DNA of 64,000 nucleotides from Epiperipatus broadwayi (taxonomy: Eukaryota; Onychophora; Udeonychophora; Euonychophora; Peripatidae): NCBI GenBank assembly GCA_028023455.1, contig JAQFVV010000205.1, positions 310,001 to 374,000 of the forward strand, written 5' to 3'. Positions 44,500 through 54,629 of the stretch are shown here, one piece after another; within the stretch, counting starts at the first letter, position 1; each line of letters begins with the position of its first letter. The position numbers were made by a program, and so were the translations under genes. The notes under the pieces were generated by a model, which saw only the letters and a program-made list of their open reading frames with translations, had not been told where the DNA came from and made no database searches.

Positions 44500-45034
44500 C
44501 ATAAAAGACATATTTTGCAGGTTCATCCATGTTAAAATATTTTAAATATTGATATACCGACGTTTCGACTTGGTCATACAAGTTATCTACTGGGTGATAA
44601 AAGGTAGAAAGACGGTTGTAGAGGCGCTACAATCACCGATTTTAAAAAAAATGTTAAAAGTTCCACCAATAGCAAAAATATTAAATTAAGATTGTTTTTT
44701 AAAAAAATCTTTCCAAATAGGAGGAAGTTTTCATGTATCATCTCGCTTATTGATACAATCTGGCCTTTTAAGTATCTCAATGGCTTCTCTAATTTTGCAC
44801 CGGTATAGATTATCACTTTGGATATGATCCTGGTACTAGAAAAATCAATTTTATGACCTGAATCATAGTATGGAGTGAGAGTGCTGATGATGATGAGTGT
44901 TGTTTAACTGCATTAGCATGCTCATCACTCCTAACACTGATGCGATGATTACTCATAGCTATGTAAGAAGCTTTACAATTTTCACGTGAGATTTGATAAA
45001 CACCATGAGATTCAAGAGGGATTGAATTCTTAGG
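44500..45034 (-). mobile_element. PLE 3' part, copy 2 (inverted partner)
   Basis: Reverse complement of copy 1 with scattered differences. The 3' non-coding end reads CCGACGTTTCGACTTGG on the plus strand (44561-44577), where the GAAACGTCGG form of the box is better kept than in copy 1. The 3' ends of the two copies face each other across about 30 bp. Directly after its 5' boundary (45034) comes another plus-strand PLE end (45036-45118). Confidence 0.78.
44583..45034 (-). pseudogene. PLE GIY-YIG endonuclease, 5'-truncated, copy 2
   Basis: The same protein as copy 1 read on the minus strand: the GVYQIS...ASYIAMSNHRISVRSDEH region (YIG changed to YIA; R-R-N-E-H changed to R-S-D-E-H), then a one-base deletion where copy 1 has CTATGGATTC and copy 2 CTATGATTC (near 44867). 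The remaining open frame (44583-44816) gives YTGAKLEKPLRYLKGQIVSI to the C-terminus. It is therefore both truncated and frameshifted, with two endonuclease motif residues altered. Confidence 0.75.
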
Positions 45035-45035
45035 C

Positions 45036-45118
45036 CATGTCGAAATGTTGGTATATCAATATTTAAAATATTTAAACATGGATGAACCCACAAAATATGT
45101 CTTTTATATATATTATAA
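45036..45118 (+). mobile_element. PLE 3'-end fragment
   Basis: CATGTCGAAATGTTGGTATA through GATGAACCCACAAAATATGT matches the terminal ~80 bp of copy 1. It abuts the truncated start of copy 2, a partial-tandem arrangement of the kind PLEs make with their terminal repeats. Confidence 0.65.
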
Positions 45119-45119
45119 T

Positions 45120-46030
45120 GTGTGGACAAAAACTGTTTCCCTATCTGCCATATCAGTGCACCACTAGACTATTAGAACCTAAAAAGTTACAAGGTAGGCA
45201 TATATGTATGGGTAAGATGTCAACTTTTATGGACCGATAGCCCTAGCCACTAGCTCATTGAGGAGATAAGTTTTATAAAACATTTAAAACTTATTTTTAA
45301 TTATACATTTCAAAATATTATTAATCAAGATAAAATAATAAATCACTGCCAGTACTGATAAGACAAACATTTATTACGCATGTAACATATATAAAACAGA
45401 TTTAAGGATTAGATTATTTAACATTATTAGATAGATTTAAATAATATTTATCTTAATATACACAGATGGAAGTTTTTGTATAATTTAATATTTTATAAAT
45501 AGACTACATAGAATACACATTTAAAGACTCAAAACATTTAACCTCAGGCTAAAACTTTGCAGCTAAACCAACACTAGCTTCCTGATATATAGACATAACC
45601 AATGCAACATGAAGATGTTAGCATAAAACCATGCTGACAGGAATGTACATCTGTAGCATGATATTATTAAAGAAGTAATCCATGTCCAGTACAGAAATGT
45701 GCATCTGTCTGGTGAAGAAATATGGAGGAAGAGCGATCCTTGCCATCTTATAGTCTCTATCCATAGAGCATAAGAAATCAAATGGTGTAGGGAATACCTC
45801 TATTACCAATAAAAACACAATAGCTCCACTTTTGGGCCATGCATTAATTTGGGTACTACACCCTCTATGCTAACATGACCCAAGAGAATGAAAATCTAAT
45901 GTGTCTCTTCATATTACATTGATATAACACCCATACATGCCCCGCCAACACAGATTCAACTACAAAACAGATAACCAAAAATTAACCCACTTATACTAAC
46001 ATAATCTTACGAATCTATGCAGCCATCTAT
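45120..46030 (-). repeat. Unclassified ~0.9-kb interspersed repeat, copy 1
   Basis: On the minus strand this aligns in order with 51960-52830: a block with TTTGTAGTTGAAT (near 45960), a block with CAGACAGATG and CAGATGTACATTCCTG (45570-45720), and a block with GAGCTAGTGGCTAGGGCTAT and TCTAGTGGTGCACTG (45150-45270). GAGCTAGTGGCTAGGGC resembles a tRNA A-box arm, so part may be tRNA-derived. A frame of about 70 codons (45563-45818) runs over the middle block, but the other copy does not keep it open, so I do not call it coding. Confidence 0.55.
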
Positions 46031-47230
46031 GCTTATTTTAAATTATTAATTTAAAAAAAATTATGAGAATGGAAACAATAATAATATTAACAGCAAACAT
46101 TTTAAAAGAAAATATAACAAATAATTTAAATTTCTGCTTAATCAGATAAGAGACCTTATGGTTTAGGTACCATTTAGGTTTAAGTATTTGAAAAGTTCTT
46201 ATTTTAGATTCTTAAAATTTATATTTCAATTAAGATAAACAAAAGTTTATACTTTCCATGGCTGTAGATTTCTTTGAAGGCCATCTTGGAAGTTCATGAT
46301 GTGTTGCACAACTTCAACTGAAGTACATTTAATACTAACATTGTTTACAGGAAGACCAGTTCATTGTTTACTGCTTTTCGGGCACCATAATGCTGGAATT
46401 TGCCTCAGCTGGTGCAAATACGGAAAAATAATTTATTATATGACCCTTACATTTTTGAGGTCCACAATATACATAAATATGTTTAAATTATGTAATCAAC
46501 AAGAGCAATTCAAATCCCAGAACAAAATTCCATTTCCCTTTTATATCATTTTGAATTCCATTTCATCAAATTCCAGGATCGATCTTGCATGACTTCGCGT
46601 TGATCTTATTGACAATGATGATTTTCTTTGTGGATCATGTGTTCATTCACATCATTTATTGGGCAGTTCACTTTTGAGTGGGAACATCAGATTTTATTAC
46701 TAAGAATTTTTTAAATTAATCTCTTACCTGACTGATTGGTTAAATGCCCCCAAGAGCTTCGTTGCTTTACATTTATTACATTTTAATAGAACAATTATTT
46801 CCATTCTACTAAGATTTAAACATAATTTTGAATGGAAACTAATTAACATTTTTATTATTTTTCTTTACATTACTTTTAAAAAAATACTAATCTTTTATCT
46901 TTATATTTTTACTTTTAACTTACTTTTAAGTGATTATTTAGTGGTTTTCCATCTGTGCAATTTTATAACTATTATTTTAATTTGTTTTTTTTTTATATAT
47001 ATATCAATTTTATTTATGGATCTTTTCCTTTTTAATTTTCATTTTAAAATGATGTAATGGCATGTGTATGCCATCACAATATATATATATATATCCACAT
47101 TTCATTTCCCTTATTAAATTCTATTGATATATGCATGTAATAATATTCCTATTCGATATCTGTATTTCTTGGAAGTTATATACATAATTTTGTAATTAAA
47201 TAGTAATCAATACAGTAACATAAATATATA
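46030..47230. other. AT-rich stretch without a gene
   Basis: The 98-codon frame at 46296-46592 (plus) has no recognisable domain. The rest is low complexity. Confidence 0.35.
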
Positions 47231-47363
47231 TAAAACACAACAAAAAAAACTTCTATTCACCTAGGATTGCTTTCAACTAGCTTCATAGTCTTTGTCAACT
47301 AACACTAATTCATTTTTAAGGTATCTTCAAACATGCTTTCAATAAGAATATATATATAAATAA

Positions 47364-47680
47364 AAATTACCCCAAATTCACAATTAAAACAGATTAGTCA
47401 AAGAAAATAAAACGCCAAAACACAACTAATGGTTTCACTGCTACAAGCAGACTTCTCAAGTCATCATTATAGCAATTAACTTGTTTAAAAGTTCTTTTAA
47501 TATTAAGGATGTGTGGGATGTAAGTGGAATTGTGGGTAATATTTAGTATATATTTGTTGTTATCTTTTAGTCTTTTATGCTTGAAAAGTCTGCTTTAGCA
47601 GTGAAACCATTGGTTGTGCTTTGGAATTTATTTTCTTTGGTTAGTCTGGTTGAGTTCTGAATTTGAGGTAATTTTGATTA
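47364..47680. mobile_element. Inverted pair of a short element with a hammerhead-like stem
   Basis: Arms 47364-47462 and 47580-47680 are inverted copies. Read outward on the plus strand the right arm has TTGAAAA, G(T)CTGC-TTTA-GCAG, T, GAAA, CCATTGG, followed by AGTCTGGTTGAG; the left arm has TTGAGAA in the same place. The layout (7-base box, perfect stem, GAAA, short palindrome) is that of a hammerhead with a decayed first box (CTGAAGA expected). A third partial copy is at 29245. Confidence 0.5.
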
Positions 47681-47947
47681 TTTTCTTAGCTATTTTAGAT
47701 TTAGGGTTTTATTGTTCATATTATACCTGCCATCACATTCTTGTGGGTTATTTATTATTAGAAATTGGGGTAAATTATTATAACCTCATATGCTAAATGA
47801 CAATACTAGTTTATTTATATAAATGTATAGATTATTTCATAGTTTGATATTAAAATAATCTTATCCCATTATTTCTCAATTGTATTTAATGATGATGACT
47901 GAACTAATGTTATTTAGTTATATTTCACAGTCAACTTACAAGTACCT

Positions 47948-48056
47948 GTCAAGCGTTGTTAGCCGAGAGGTCATTGCAGCTGCCTTGCAAGCAAGTAGTT
48001 GGCTGCAGACGGTTGTGGGTTCGCCTCCTGGCCGATGCTATGACATATAAAAAAAA
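47948..48056 (+). mobile_element. tRNA-derived SINE, copy 2
   Basis: Starts GTCAAGCGTTGTTAGCCG; A-box-like TTAGCCGAGAGG; B-box-like GTGGGTTCGCCTCC; ends TATGACATATAAAAAAAA. It is flanked by a perfect 16-bp duplication, CAACTTACAAGTACCT (47932-47947 and 48057-48072). It shares head and tail with the SINE at 18185. The perfect duplication and intact boxes indicate a recent insertion that may still be transcribable by pol III. Confidence 0.9.
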
Positions 48057-48074
48057 CAACTTACAAGTACCTTA

Positions 48075-50690
48075 TATTGTATGGAACCTAAGTTCATGTT
48101 TCTACTCCCTCAAGGCATATTTATAAGTGATGATAGTGATCATCAGCCTTAAGTGTCAATTCTTATATAACGAATAAAGAATTATGCAATGAGAGAGAAC
48201 AAATAAAAAAAGTACCAATCAACAATCAGTATAGTAATTCCCTATACTAGTTCAGCATTATAGACGTAAAATAATAATTCTCAGGATAAGTGTTAATTAT
48301 ACTTCATTATAGAAAGACCCAGAAAGCTATTAATTTCTATTCATATTCACTTATTATTTTTAATAAATAATTTAATGAAATGATTGATTACCAACTAGGT
48401 AATTTTAAAAACAAATCAGTTTATATTACACAAGCAAAACAATAATAACATCACAAAATTGATCATTTTCCCTGTTACATAGTATAAATTTCCCTCCACC
48501 CAATACAAATATTAAGTATATGAAAAAAATATTAATAAATTAAGACCAGCTATCTACATAATTAATCTCATAGAGTTACTTTGTTTCCATGACTTGGCTA
48601 CTGGTTAAATATAATCTTTATACATTTAATTAACTGTACTCCTTCTTTTTTTTTCATTCAGCTTTCATATTTAGACATCTGTGTCTATGAATCATTATAT
48701 ATACATACATTAAGGAGAAAAACAAGTCAAAAAAATTCATAATTTGTCATACAATTAACATTTTATATATATTTGAAATTAAAAAATTAGCAAATAAACA
48801 AATTGTGACTTTAATTTCTGGGTATATAACTACAAAATAAGTAATATTGCTGATAGTTTCAGCACAGGCAATTCATACATAAATGTTTCTTCAATTGTCT
48901 TCCAGGAACTCCATTTGACAAACTGATAATCTTGCAGCAGACAGATGGCAATAAAAACAGCACAATTACATAGTTATGGCAGATCGACAATTCTGGTATG
49001 CTCTGTTGATCTCCACTCCATAGTTCTTATTATTTTGCATTACACAATTTATCCACGAAAGATACTTTGTAGCACACAGAATATTTATTACAGCTCTTTT
49101 GGTTTTCTAATCAATTCTCGATTAACTCTTTCCAAATTTTGAGTAAGTTGAGGTTTTACTTTTACTGTCCACCTCAAAAATAACACAAGAGCTGTTCAGA
49201 CAACCTTCAGACTATACAAACAGGATATAAGATAACCATTTAGATCCAAACTTTTCTTCTTATATCTCTTTTTCATAAAAGAAAATGCTGACTCATTATG
49301 CAGGTGGCTAGTATCACTCCCCTCCTCACCATCTTCACTTCAGTCTTGTACCAAAAAAAACTAATAACACACGAAAAATTTCCCATTCTATTCAGACTAT
49401 TTTTAAATAGCCAGTAATTAAAATTATTCTAACAAGTCGATAACCAGATGCGACTAAAACAATAGACACAATATTGTACTGGAATCAGTATAGTATTTAT
49501 TTTACTTTGATTAGATAATATATATATAATTAATCCATTCTTGGGTATTTATATTCTCATTCTCTTTTCTGTCAAAAAAGACATTTTAGCATTTCTTAAC
49601 ATTCCACATGCTAATTAATAACAACAACAACAACAACAACAAATCTTATGTAATTACTATTACTAATTAATAAACTGCTAATGTAATTACATGTAATATG
49701 TGACTTAATGACTTTCTAAAACTAACAAAAAATTACATCATATTTTCACTTTTGAAAAAAAGATTAAAAGTTTCAAAGTTTAAATAACAATTTTGTTTTA
49801 CATTATCCATATATATATGATGCGATACCTTTTTCGATCCACGGGCACATTATACTTATTTTAAATGCTTTTTCCGTTTTTTAAAATTACGGTTTATTCC
49901 TCTTATTGTGATCTTTGTGGAGGGGTTCAAATTTTAGTCCCTATCACAATATATATATATATATATATTATGATGGTGTTCCCAAAAATAACTGGAATCA
50001 TCATTCTCTGGAGGGCTAGCATATTGTAATGCATGCTTCTGCTACTAAATGATTCTTGAGGGGATCCCCCCCCCATCAATCTGCTGACTATTATTATTGA
50101 GTAAAGTCATGGTTCCATGTAGTAATATTTTTTTAATTGCAGCTTGTTTATTTGTCAATTTTTGTAATGGCTAAAAGTTTGGAGCAATTTAAAATTCTGT
50201 TTTCAGTTAGGAAAAATGGCAGAAAAAACGGATGTAATGCTTGAAACAGCTTAAAAGCAAGTTGTTCTGAGGAATAGAAGTCAATGTCACTATGTCCCCA
50301 AAAAGTTTGGCAAGTGACGTTCAATGTCAAGACGATGCTCACTTGTTTTTTTTTTTTTTGCAAATGGCACTATTCACTCAGAATTTGTTTGCTACAATTA
50401 GGTGTTTTAAACCTATAAGTTTGAAATGTTTGTGTGATGTTCTAATGTGTGGTAATGTAAGGAGTATACGCTTCAGCATGACCCAGATTTGCTATATTCA
50501 TCTAATCATATTCTGTGTAAGTTTTTTTAGTTATTCAAATGAAAAAATGTCTCAACATTTTTTTTTTTTTAATTTTAAAAATGGTAAAGTAAAAATCCAT
50601 GCAGGCATTAAAAGGCATCACTTTGCAAGAGTTTCCAGCCCACTTCAAAAAATGAAAAACATTTAGATGAATGCATTACATTAAATGGAC
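48075..50690. other. 2.6 kb without a recognised gene
   Basis: AT-rich with an (AAC)n tract at 49619-49641 and TA tracts near 49518 and 49952. A somewhat GC-richer part at 48900-49330 has no open frame I can interpret. The 124-codon frame at 50292-50666 is T- and F-rich with no domain. Confidence 0.4.
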
Positions 50691-50696
50691 AGTACT

Positions 50697-50945
50697 TTGA
50701 GAGAACCACTAAACATCACATGATCACTATTTCTTATGCTTGCTCATAACTGTTATTAACACGGAAAAAAACTCTCCATACATTAGTGCCACTCAGTCCT
50801 CACTGACGAAATCCACAAGCTAAAAACTAGTCTAGGGATATTGGATGAGTAGACACTAGATAGGGATTTTATGCACAAACCTTCTGGCATCTATTGATTA
50901 CTCTGGTTGGCACTGAGTGGCACTACTGTATGGAGAGTTTTGCCT
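50697..50945 (+). mobile_element. Short inverted-repeat element with decayed hammerhead
   Basis: Inverted ends AAAACTCTCCATACATTAGT (50767 onward) and, inverted, AAAACTCTCCATACAGTAGT (up to 50941), each continuing GCCACTCAGT. Between them: CCTCA, CTGACGA (50803-50809), ATCCACAAGCT, AAAA in place of GAAA, CTAG, TC, TAGGG, then GGATATTGGATGAGTAG. The first core box is intact but the second has lost its G, so cleavage is unlikely. It is the most complete outline of the family seen at 2.1-2.8, 21.4 and 25.6 kb. Confidence 0.65.
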
Positions 50946-50949
50946 GTTT

Positions 50950-51955
50950 TAGTTTGAGAGAACTCAACACCTAAAAATAAATACACAATTTTTTTATTAT
51001 AAAATTCCGGGGGATTTTTGGGTCCCCTCTCATATTAAAATTAATTTTATCTATAACTATCCATGGAGTAGATTATTTTTTTGTTTAAATACTTTGACTC
51101 TTACAGATAGATTCTGGTATTGACAATGTATAAATCAAAGCTGATTTTAGAAAGAGAGAGTGAACAACATATCCTGATAATTATTTGGTGAAAGGTTTTT
51201 TGGAAAATAATGATTAAAATGAAGATGTGGGTGTAGTCATCTCTAAATGAAAAAATTACCAACTAAAATCTAAGTTGATATTCCAACATGAACATTATTA
51301 AGGTTGCAATTAATTTTTATAATTGTTTGTTGTAGTGTGTAATTTGGTTAAATAACTATCACATGATTAACATGACAATAGGGGCTACAAATATAAATGT
51401 GCATGATTTTATCCCCTGCTTTCTATTATTCATCTTTTGAATACTATTATGATATCTATATCATAGATAAATGATACTACAACAAGAGATTATAATGTGT
51501 GTGCATGTTTATGGGTATCATTCATGGATTACTTAACCCTCATGCCATGCTAACCATTATGTAATTAACATTCAAGTGTAGGGTTTCAACCAATGCACTA
51601 CCCAATTCATTATATATAACCAATGAAAACAAACATGGAATGCAGTTTTCTAAGTATAAAATGTTATGCATCAATGTTTTTTATTATACAAGTATTTCAT
51701 GAGAAACCTCACTCACCAGGTGTGCATCACAACTTACAAATATATTATCGGTTACGTTGTCATTTCCTTATATCATATTCTCTCACCACATGTATATATA
51801 AGAGAATACTTTTTTATGGATTATTTATAATGTAAACTAAGAGAAGAGATATTTAACTTATGATTGGCAATAGTTATCTAGTAACATGATTGCTAAACAT
51901 ATCTGAAATTATTATAGGAAAATATCTTTTTTCTTTTCTTTATTTCATCATATAT
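50950..51955. other. AT-rich stretch without a gene
   Basis: Nothing recognised; the 70-codon frame at 51623-51835 has no domain. Confidence 0.4.
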
Positions 51956-51959
51956 AAGG

Positions 51960-52830
51960 GAGGGTTAATCTTGGGTAATTTGTTTCGTAGTTAAATTGGG
52001 TTAATCGATTGGATAGATTGGTGTAATTAGTAAATGTAGCATGAGATTTGCTATGTGCAGGATCCTATTATATGCTGCACTTGGGCAAAATTAGTCCCAT
52101 ATGACCATCGGAAGCAGATGGTATTCCCTGCTCCTTGGATCACCCCTTTTTAGCCTATGAAATGGGATAGTAAGACGGAAAACGCAGTCCCTTCCTATGG
52201 AGTTTTTTTTATTGTTCTTCTTGCCAGACAGATGTAGTATTCCAGTACTGGATGAGAGTCAATGTCTTCTATAACCATGCTGTTCAGATGTACATTCCTG
52301 ACAGTATGGTATTTGTGCTGACATATTCATGCTGCATTGAATACATCGATGTATCAGATGGATTGGCGTTGGTTTGACTGCAAACGTTTGGCCTAAGGTT
52401 ATAGAATATTTTCTTTTCAAATGCAATCTATGTAGTCTATTCATACTTGACACTTCAATAAAATATTAAATTCATCTGTGCGAACTTCAAAAATAAAAGT
52501 TAAAAATGTAAATTAAATGTTAAAGTAAAAGTTAGACTAAAATAATAATTCTAAATTACACATATATGTTTAATAAATGTTTGTGTGTGTTATTACTGGC
52601 AGTGGCTTCTTTTATTTATTTTTTTTAATATTGAAAATATTTTTAAATAAGAATTTATATTTTATAAATCTCTGTGTCTCACTGAGCTAGTGGCATGGGC
52701 TGACAGTCAGAATAAAACATATGTAAAAATTGAATCTTAACAGCACATATCTGCCTACTCTATAAATTTTCCAGGTTCAAATGGCCTGGTGGTGCCCTGT
52801 ATGGTAGAAACGGTAAGACTCCACTTCTTC
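51960..52830 (+). repeat. Unclassified ~0.9-kb interspersed repeat, copy 2
   Basis: Plus-strand partner of 45120-46030. Blocks: TTTCGTAGTTAAATTGGGTT (near 51985), CCAGACAGATG with CAGATGTACATTCCTGACAG (52225-52305), and CTCACTGAGCTAGTGGCATG with GCCTGGTGGTGCCCTGTATG (52675-52805). It also has a distinctive GC-richer part (52080-52200) with no counterpart I can match. Coding is not supported: stops interrupt each frame over the shared blocks. Confidence 0.55.
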
Positions 52831-52896
52831 TAACTCACCCCGATCGTTGTAATTGGTTCCCAGTAAGACTGCGAGATTCAAATTGTTGTTGAATTA

Positions 52897-54110
52897 GTGA
52901 ATTTAATCTTAAAGAATAATTATTTTGTTTTTAACTCTATTTATTATTTACAGAGGCATGATACTGCAATGGGAACAAAAATTGCACCAAATTATGCAAA
53001 CATTTTTATGGCTCAATTGGAAAGCTCTATACTTGAGAAGGCTAGCCTTAAACCTCATACTTGGCTGAGATATATTGATGATGTCTTTGTGATCTGGCCA
53101 TACAATGAAGAAGAACTTCATATTTTTTGATTATCTAAATAACATTAATAATAATATAAAATTTTCAATGATTTTTTCTAAAACAGTGGTTCATTTTCTT
53201 GATGTTGAGATTACTTGGTGTGGTGGTATTCTTAGTACTAATATCTATATATATATATATATATATATATATAGGAAGCCAACTGATAGTCATGCTTACC
53301 TACATTTTTATAGTAATCACCCTAAGCATTTAAAGACTAGTATCCCTTATAGTCAATTTTTAAGAATTAAATGAATTTGCAGTGATCAGGAATTTCTTCA
53401 GCAAAATAACAAAGTTTTGTATAATAAATTTATCAATATAAAATATCCTAAAGGACTGTTAAATAGGGCAGTGGTAAAATCTTCAGAAGTTGACAGGCAG
53501 GAACTTCTATCTAAGAAAAGAAAGAGTCAGTTGATAAATATACCATTGGTTCTTACCTTCAATGATGATTTGCCTAATATTAACCAAATATCATTGAAAC
53601 ATTTTAATATATTAAATTCCAGATTATCTGAGATCTGTTTTTCTCTATCCACCTAAAGTTGTATATCATAGATATAGGACACTTAGGGATAGACTTGTAA
53701 GGACAGCTGTTGGCACTAATTTTGTGTCAGAAAAGGGATATTTTTCATGTGGGGATAAGAGATGTTTTACATGCAAATATATTATTGTTACAAAGATGGT
53801 TCAGGGAGATACCATTCATGGTTTTAAATGGTATATCCCCAACTATGTCAATTGTAAAAGTATAAACTTGATATATTTAATAGAATGTAATAGATGCTTG
53901 TGTCGTTACATAGGTGAGTCAGCAAACAGTCTACATATTAGAATGACCAACCATAGGTTTGATATTTTACATAAAAATGAAGATAAACCAGTTTCTAAAC
54001 ATTTTAGTTTACCTGATCACTCAATTGATGATTTAAGAGTGGTTATATTGGAAGATAATTTTTCTTCCATGAGAGAAAGAAAACAGAAAGAGAGTTTTTT
54101 TTATTTTTAA
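52897..54110 (+). pseudogene. PLE reverse transcriptase / GIY-YIG endonuclease
   Basis: Reads through four blocks. (1) 52897-53130: RHDTAMGTKIAPNYANIFMA, the G-x-x-M-G-x-x-x-A-P-x-x-A-N motif, then WLRYIDDVFVIW with the catalytic YIDD. (2) After a frameshift near 53115: VVHFLDVEIT, then RKPTDSHAYLHFYSNHPKHL, a hallmark PLE segment; a (TA)n tract inserted in frame adds an Ile-Tyr run; stop at 53372. (3) 53417-53656: NRAVVKSSEVDRQELLSKKR linker, stop. (4) 53724-54110: SCGDKRCFTCKYI Cys box, then INLIYLIECNRCLCRYIGES and IRMTNHR (GIY-YIG with Arg), H-F/D-H region and a C-terminal RKQKESFFYF, then a stop just before the expected N-terminal-to-tail residues. Two frameshifts and two internal stops. 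The RT is missing its N-terminal half. Confidence 0.88.
53247..53273. repeat. (TA)n tract inside the PLE ORF
   Basis: An expanded TATATA tract lies in frame between the FLDVEIT and RKPTDSH segments and encodes alternating Ile and Tyr. Confidence 0.9.
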
Positions 54111-54576
54111 ATTTAAGACATTACATCCTCATGGGATGAATATGAATATAGGTACTATCATATCTTTGAATTACCTGGTTTCCTAGGGATTTATTTTTTT
54201 ATTTCCTAAATAATTATTTTTTATTTTTTGTTTCCTAAATAATTATTTTATAGGTGGACTAGTACAAAGTAGAATATGTATAAAAAATATATGTGCATAA
54301 GATATATATGTATATAGTAAAATACATATAGTAGAATATATGTATATATACAGTTTTTTTAGTGGATGCATATATAATAATGTATTTTTTTATTGTTTTT
54401 TGATATATTTTAATATATAATAATTATGTATGGTTTTAGTTTTTTTTAAATGTTTTTTAATTTTTTTAGTATTTTTTATACAAAGTTTTGTAAATATATA
54501 TATATACAAAGTTTTTAAAGATTTTTAGCCTATAGGAATTAGTTTTGTTATCTTAATTTCTGTGAGTAGCCATTTT

Positions 54577-54618
54577 GCTTTCTGATGAAAACCAGTCTGC
54601 TGGTTGAAATATAAAAGC
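54577..54618 (+). ncRNA. Hammerhead ribozyme at the PLE 3' end
   Basis: GCTTT (stem I, 54577-54581), CTGATGA (54582-54588), stem II AACCAG/CTGGTT with TCTG loop and one extra A, GAAA (54606-54609), TA, cleavage dinucleotide TA (54612-54613), AAAGC (54614-54618). GCTTT and AAAGC pair perfectly. Stem III is only A-U plus U-A with no room for a loop, so cleavage would need two molecules pairing through the AUAU palindrome, or a flipped alternative; dimeric action has been proposed for hammerheads with such short stem III. The core is intact. Confidence 0.75.
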
Positions 54619-54629
54619 TTTTTTATAGA

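Larger units (their letters stand above)
52890..54620 (+). mobile_element. Penelope-like element: RT, GIY-YIG and 3' hammerhead
   Basis: The most complete PLE in the window. It is 5'-truncated inside the RT domain. It then has RT motifs, a linker, a Cys-rich box, a GIY-YIG endonuclease and about 470 bp of AT-rich 3' sequence ending with a hammerhead ribozyme (54577-54618). Four disruptions are visible in the ORF, so it is dead as a protein source. Ribozymes at PLE ends are an established feature of this class. Confidence 0.85.

Noticed and set aside
45563-45818. Overlapping minus-strand frames as a conserved gene
   Set aside because: The homologous segment at 52200-52480 has stops in every frame, so conservation is that of a repeat.
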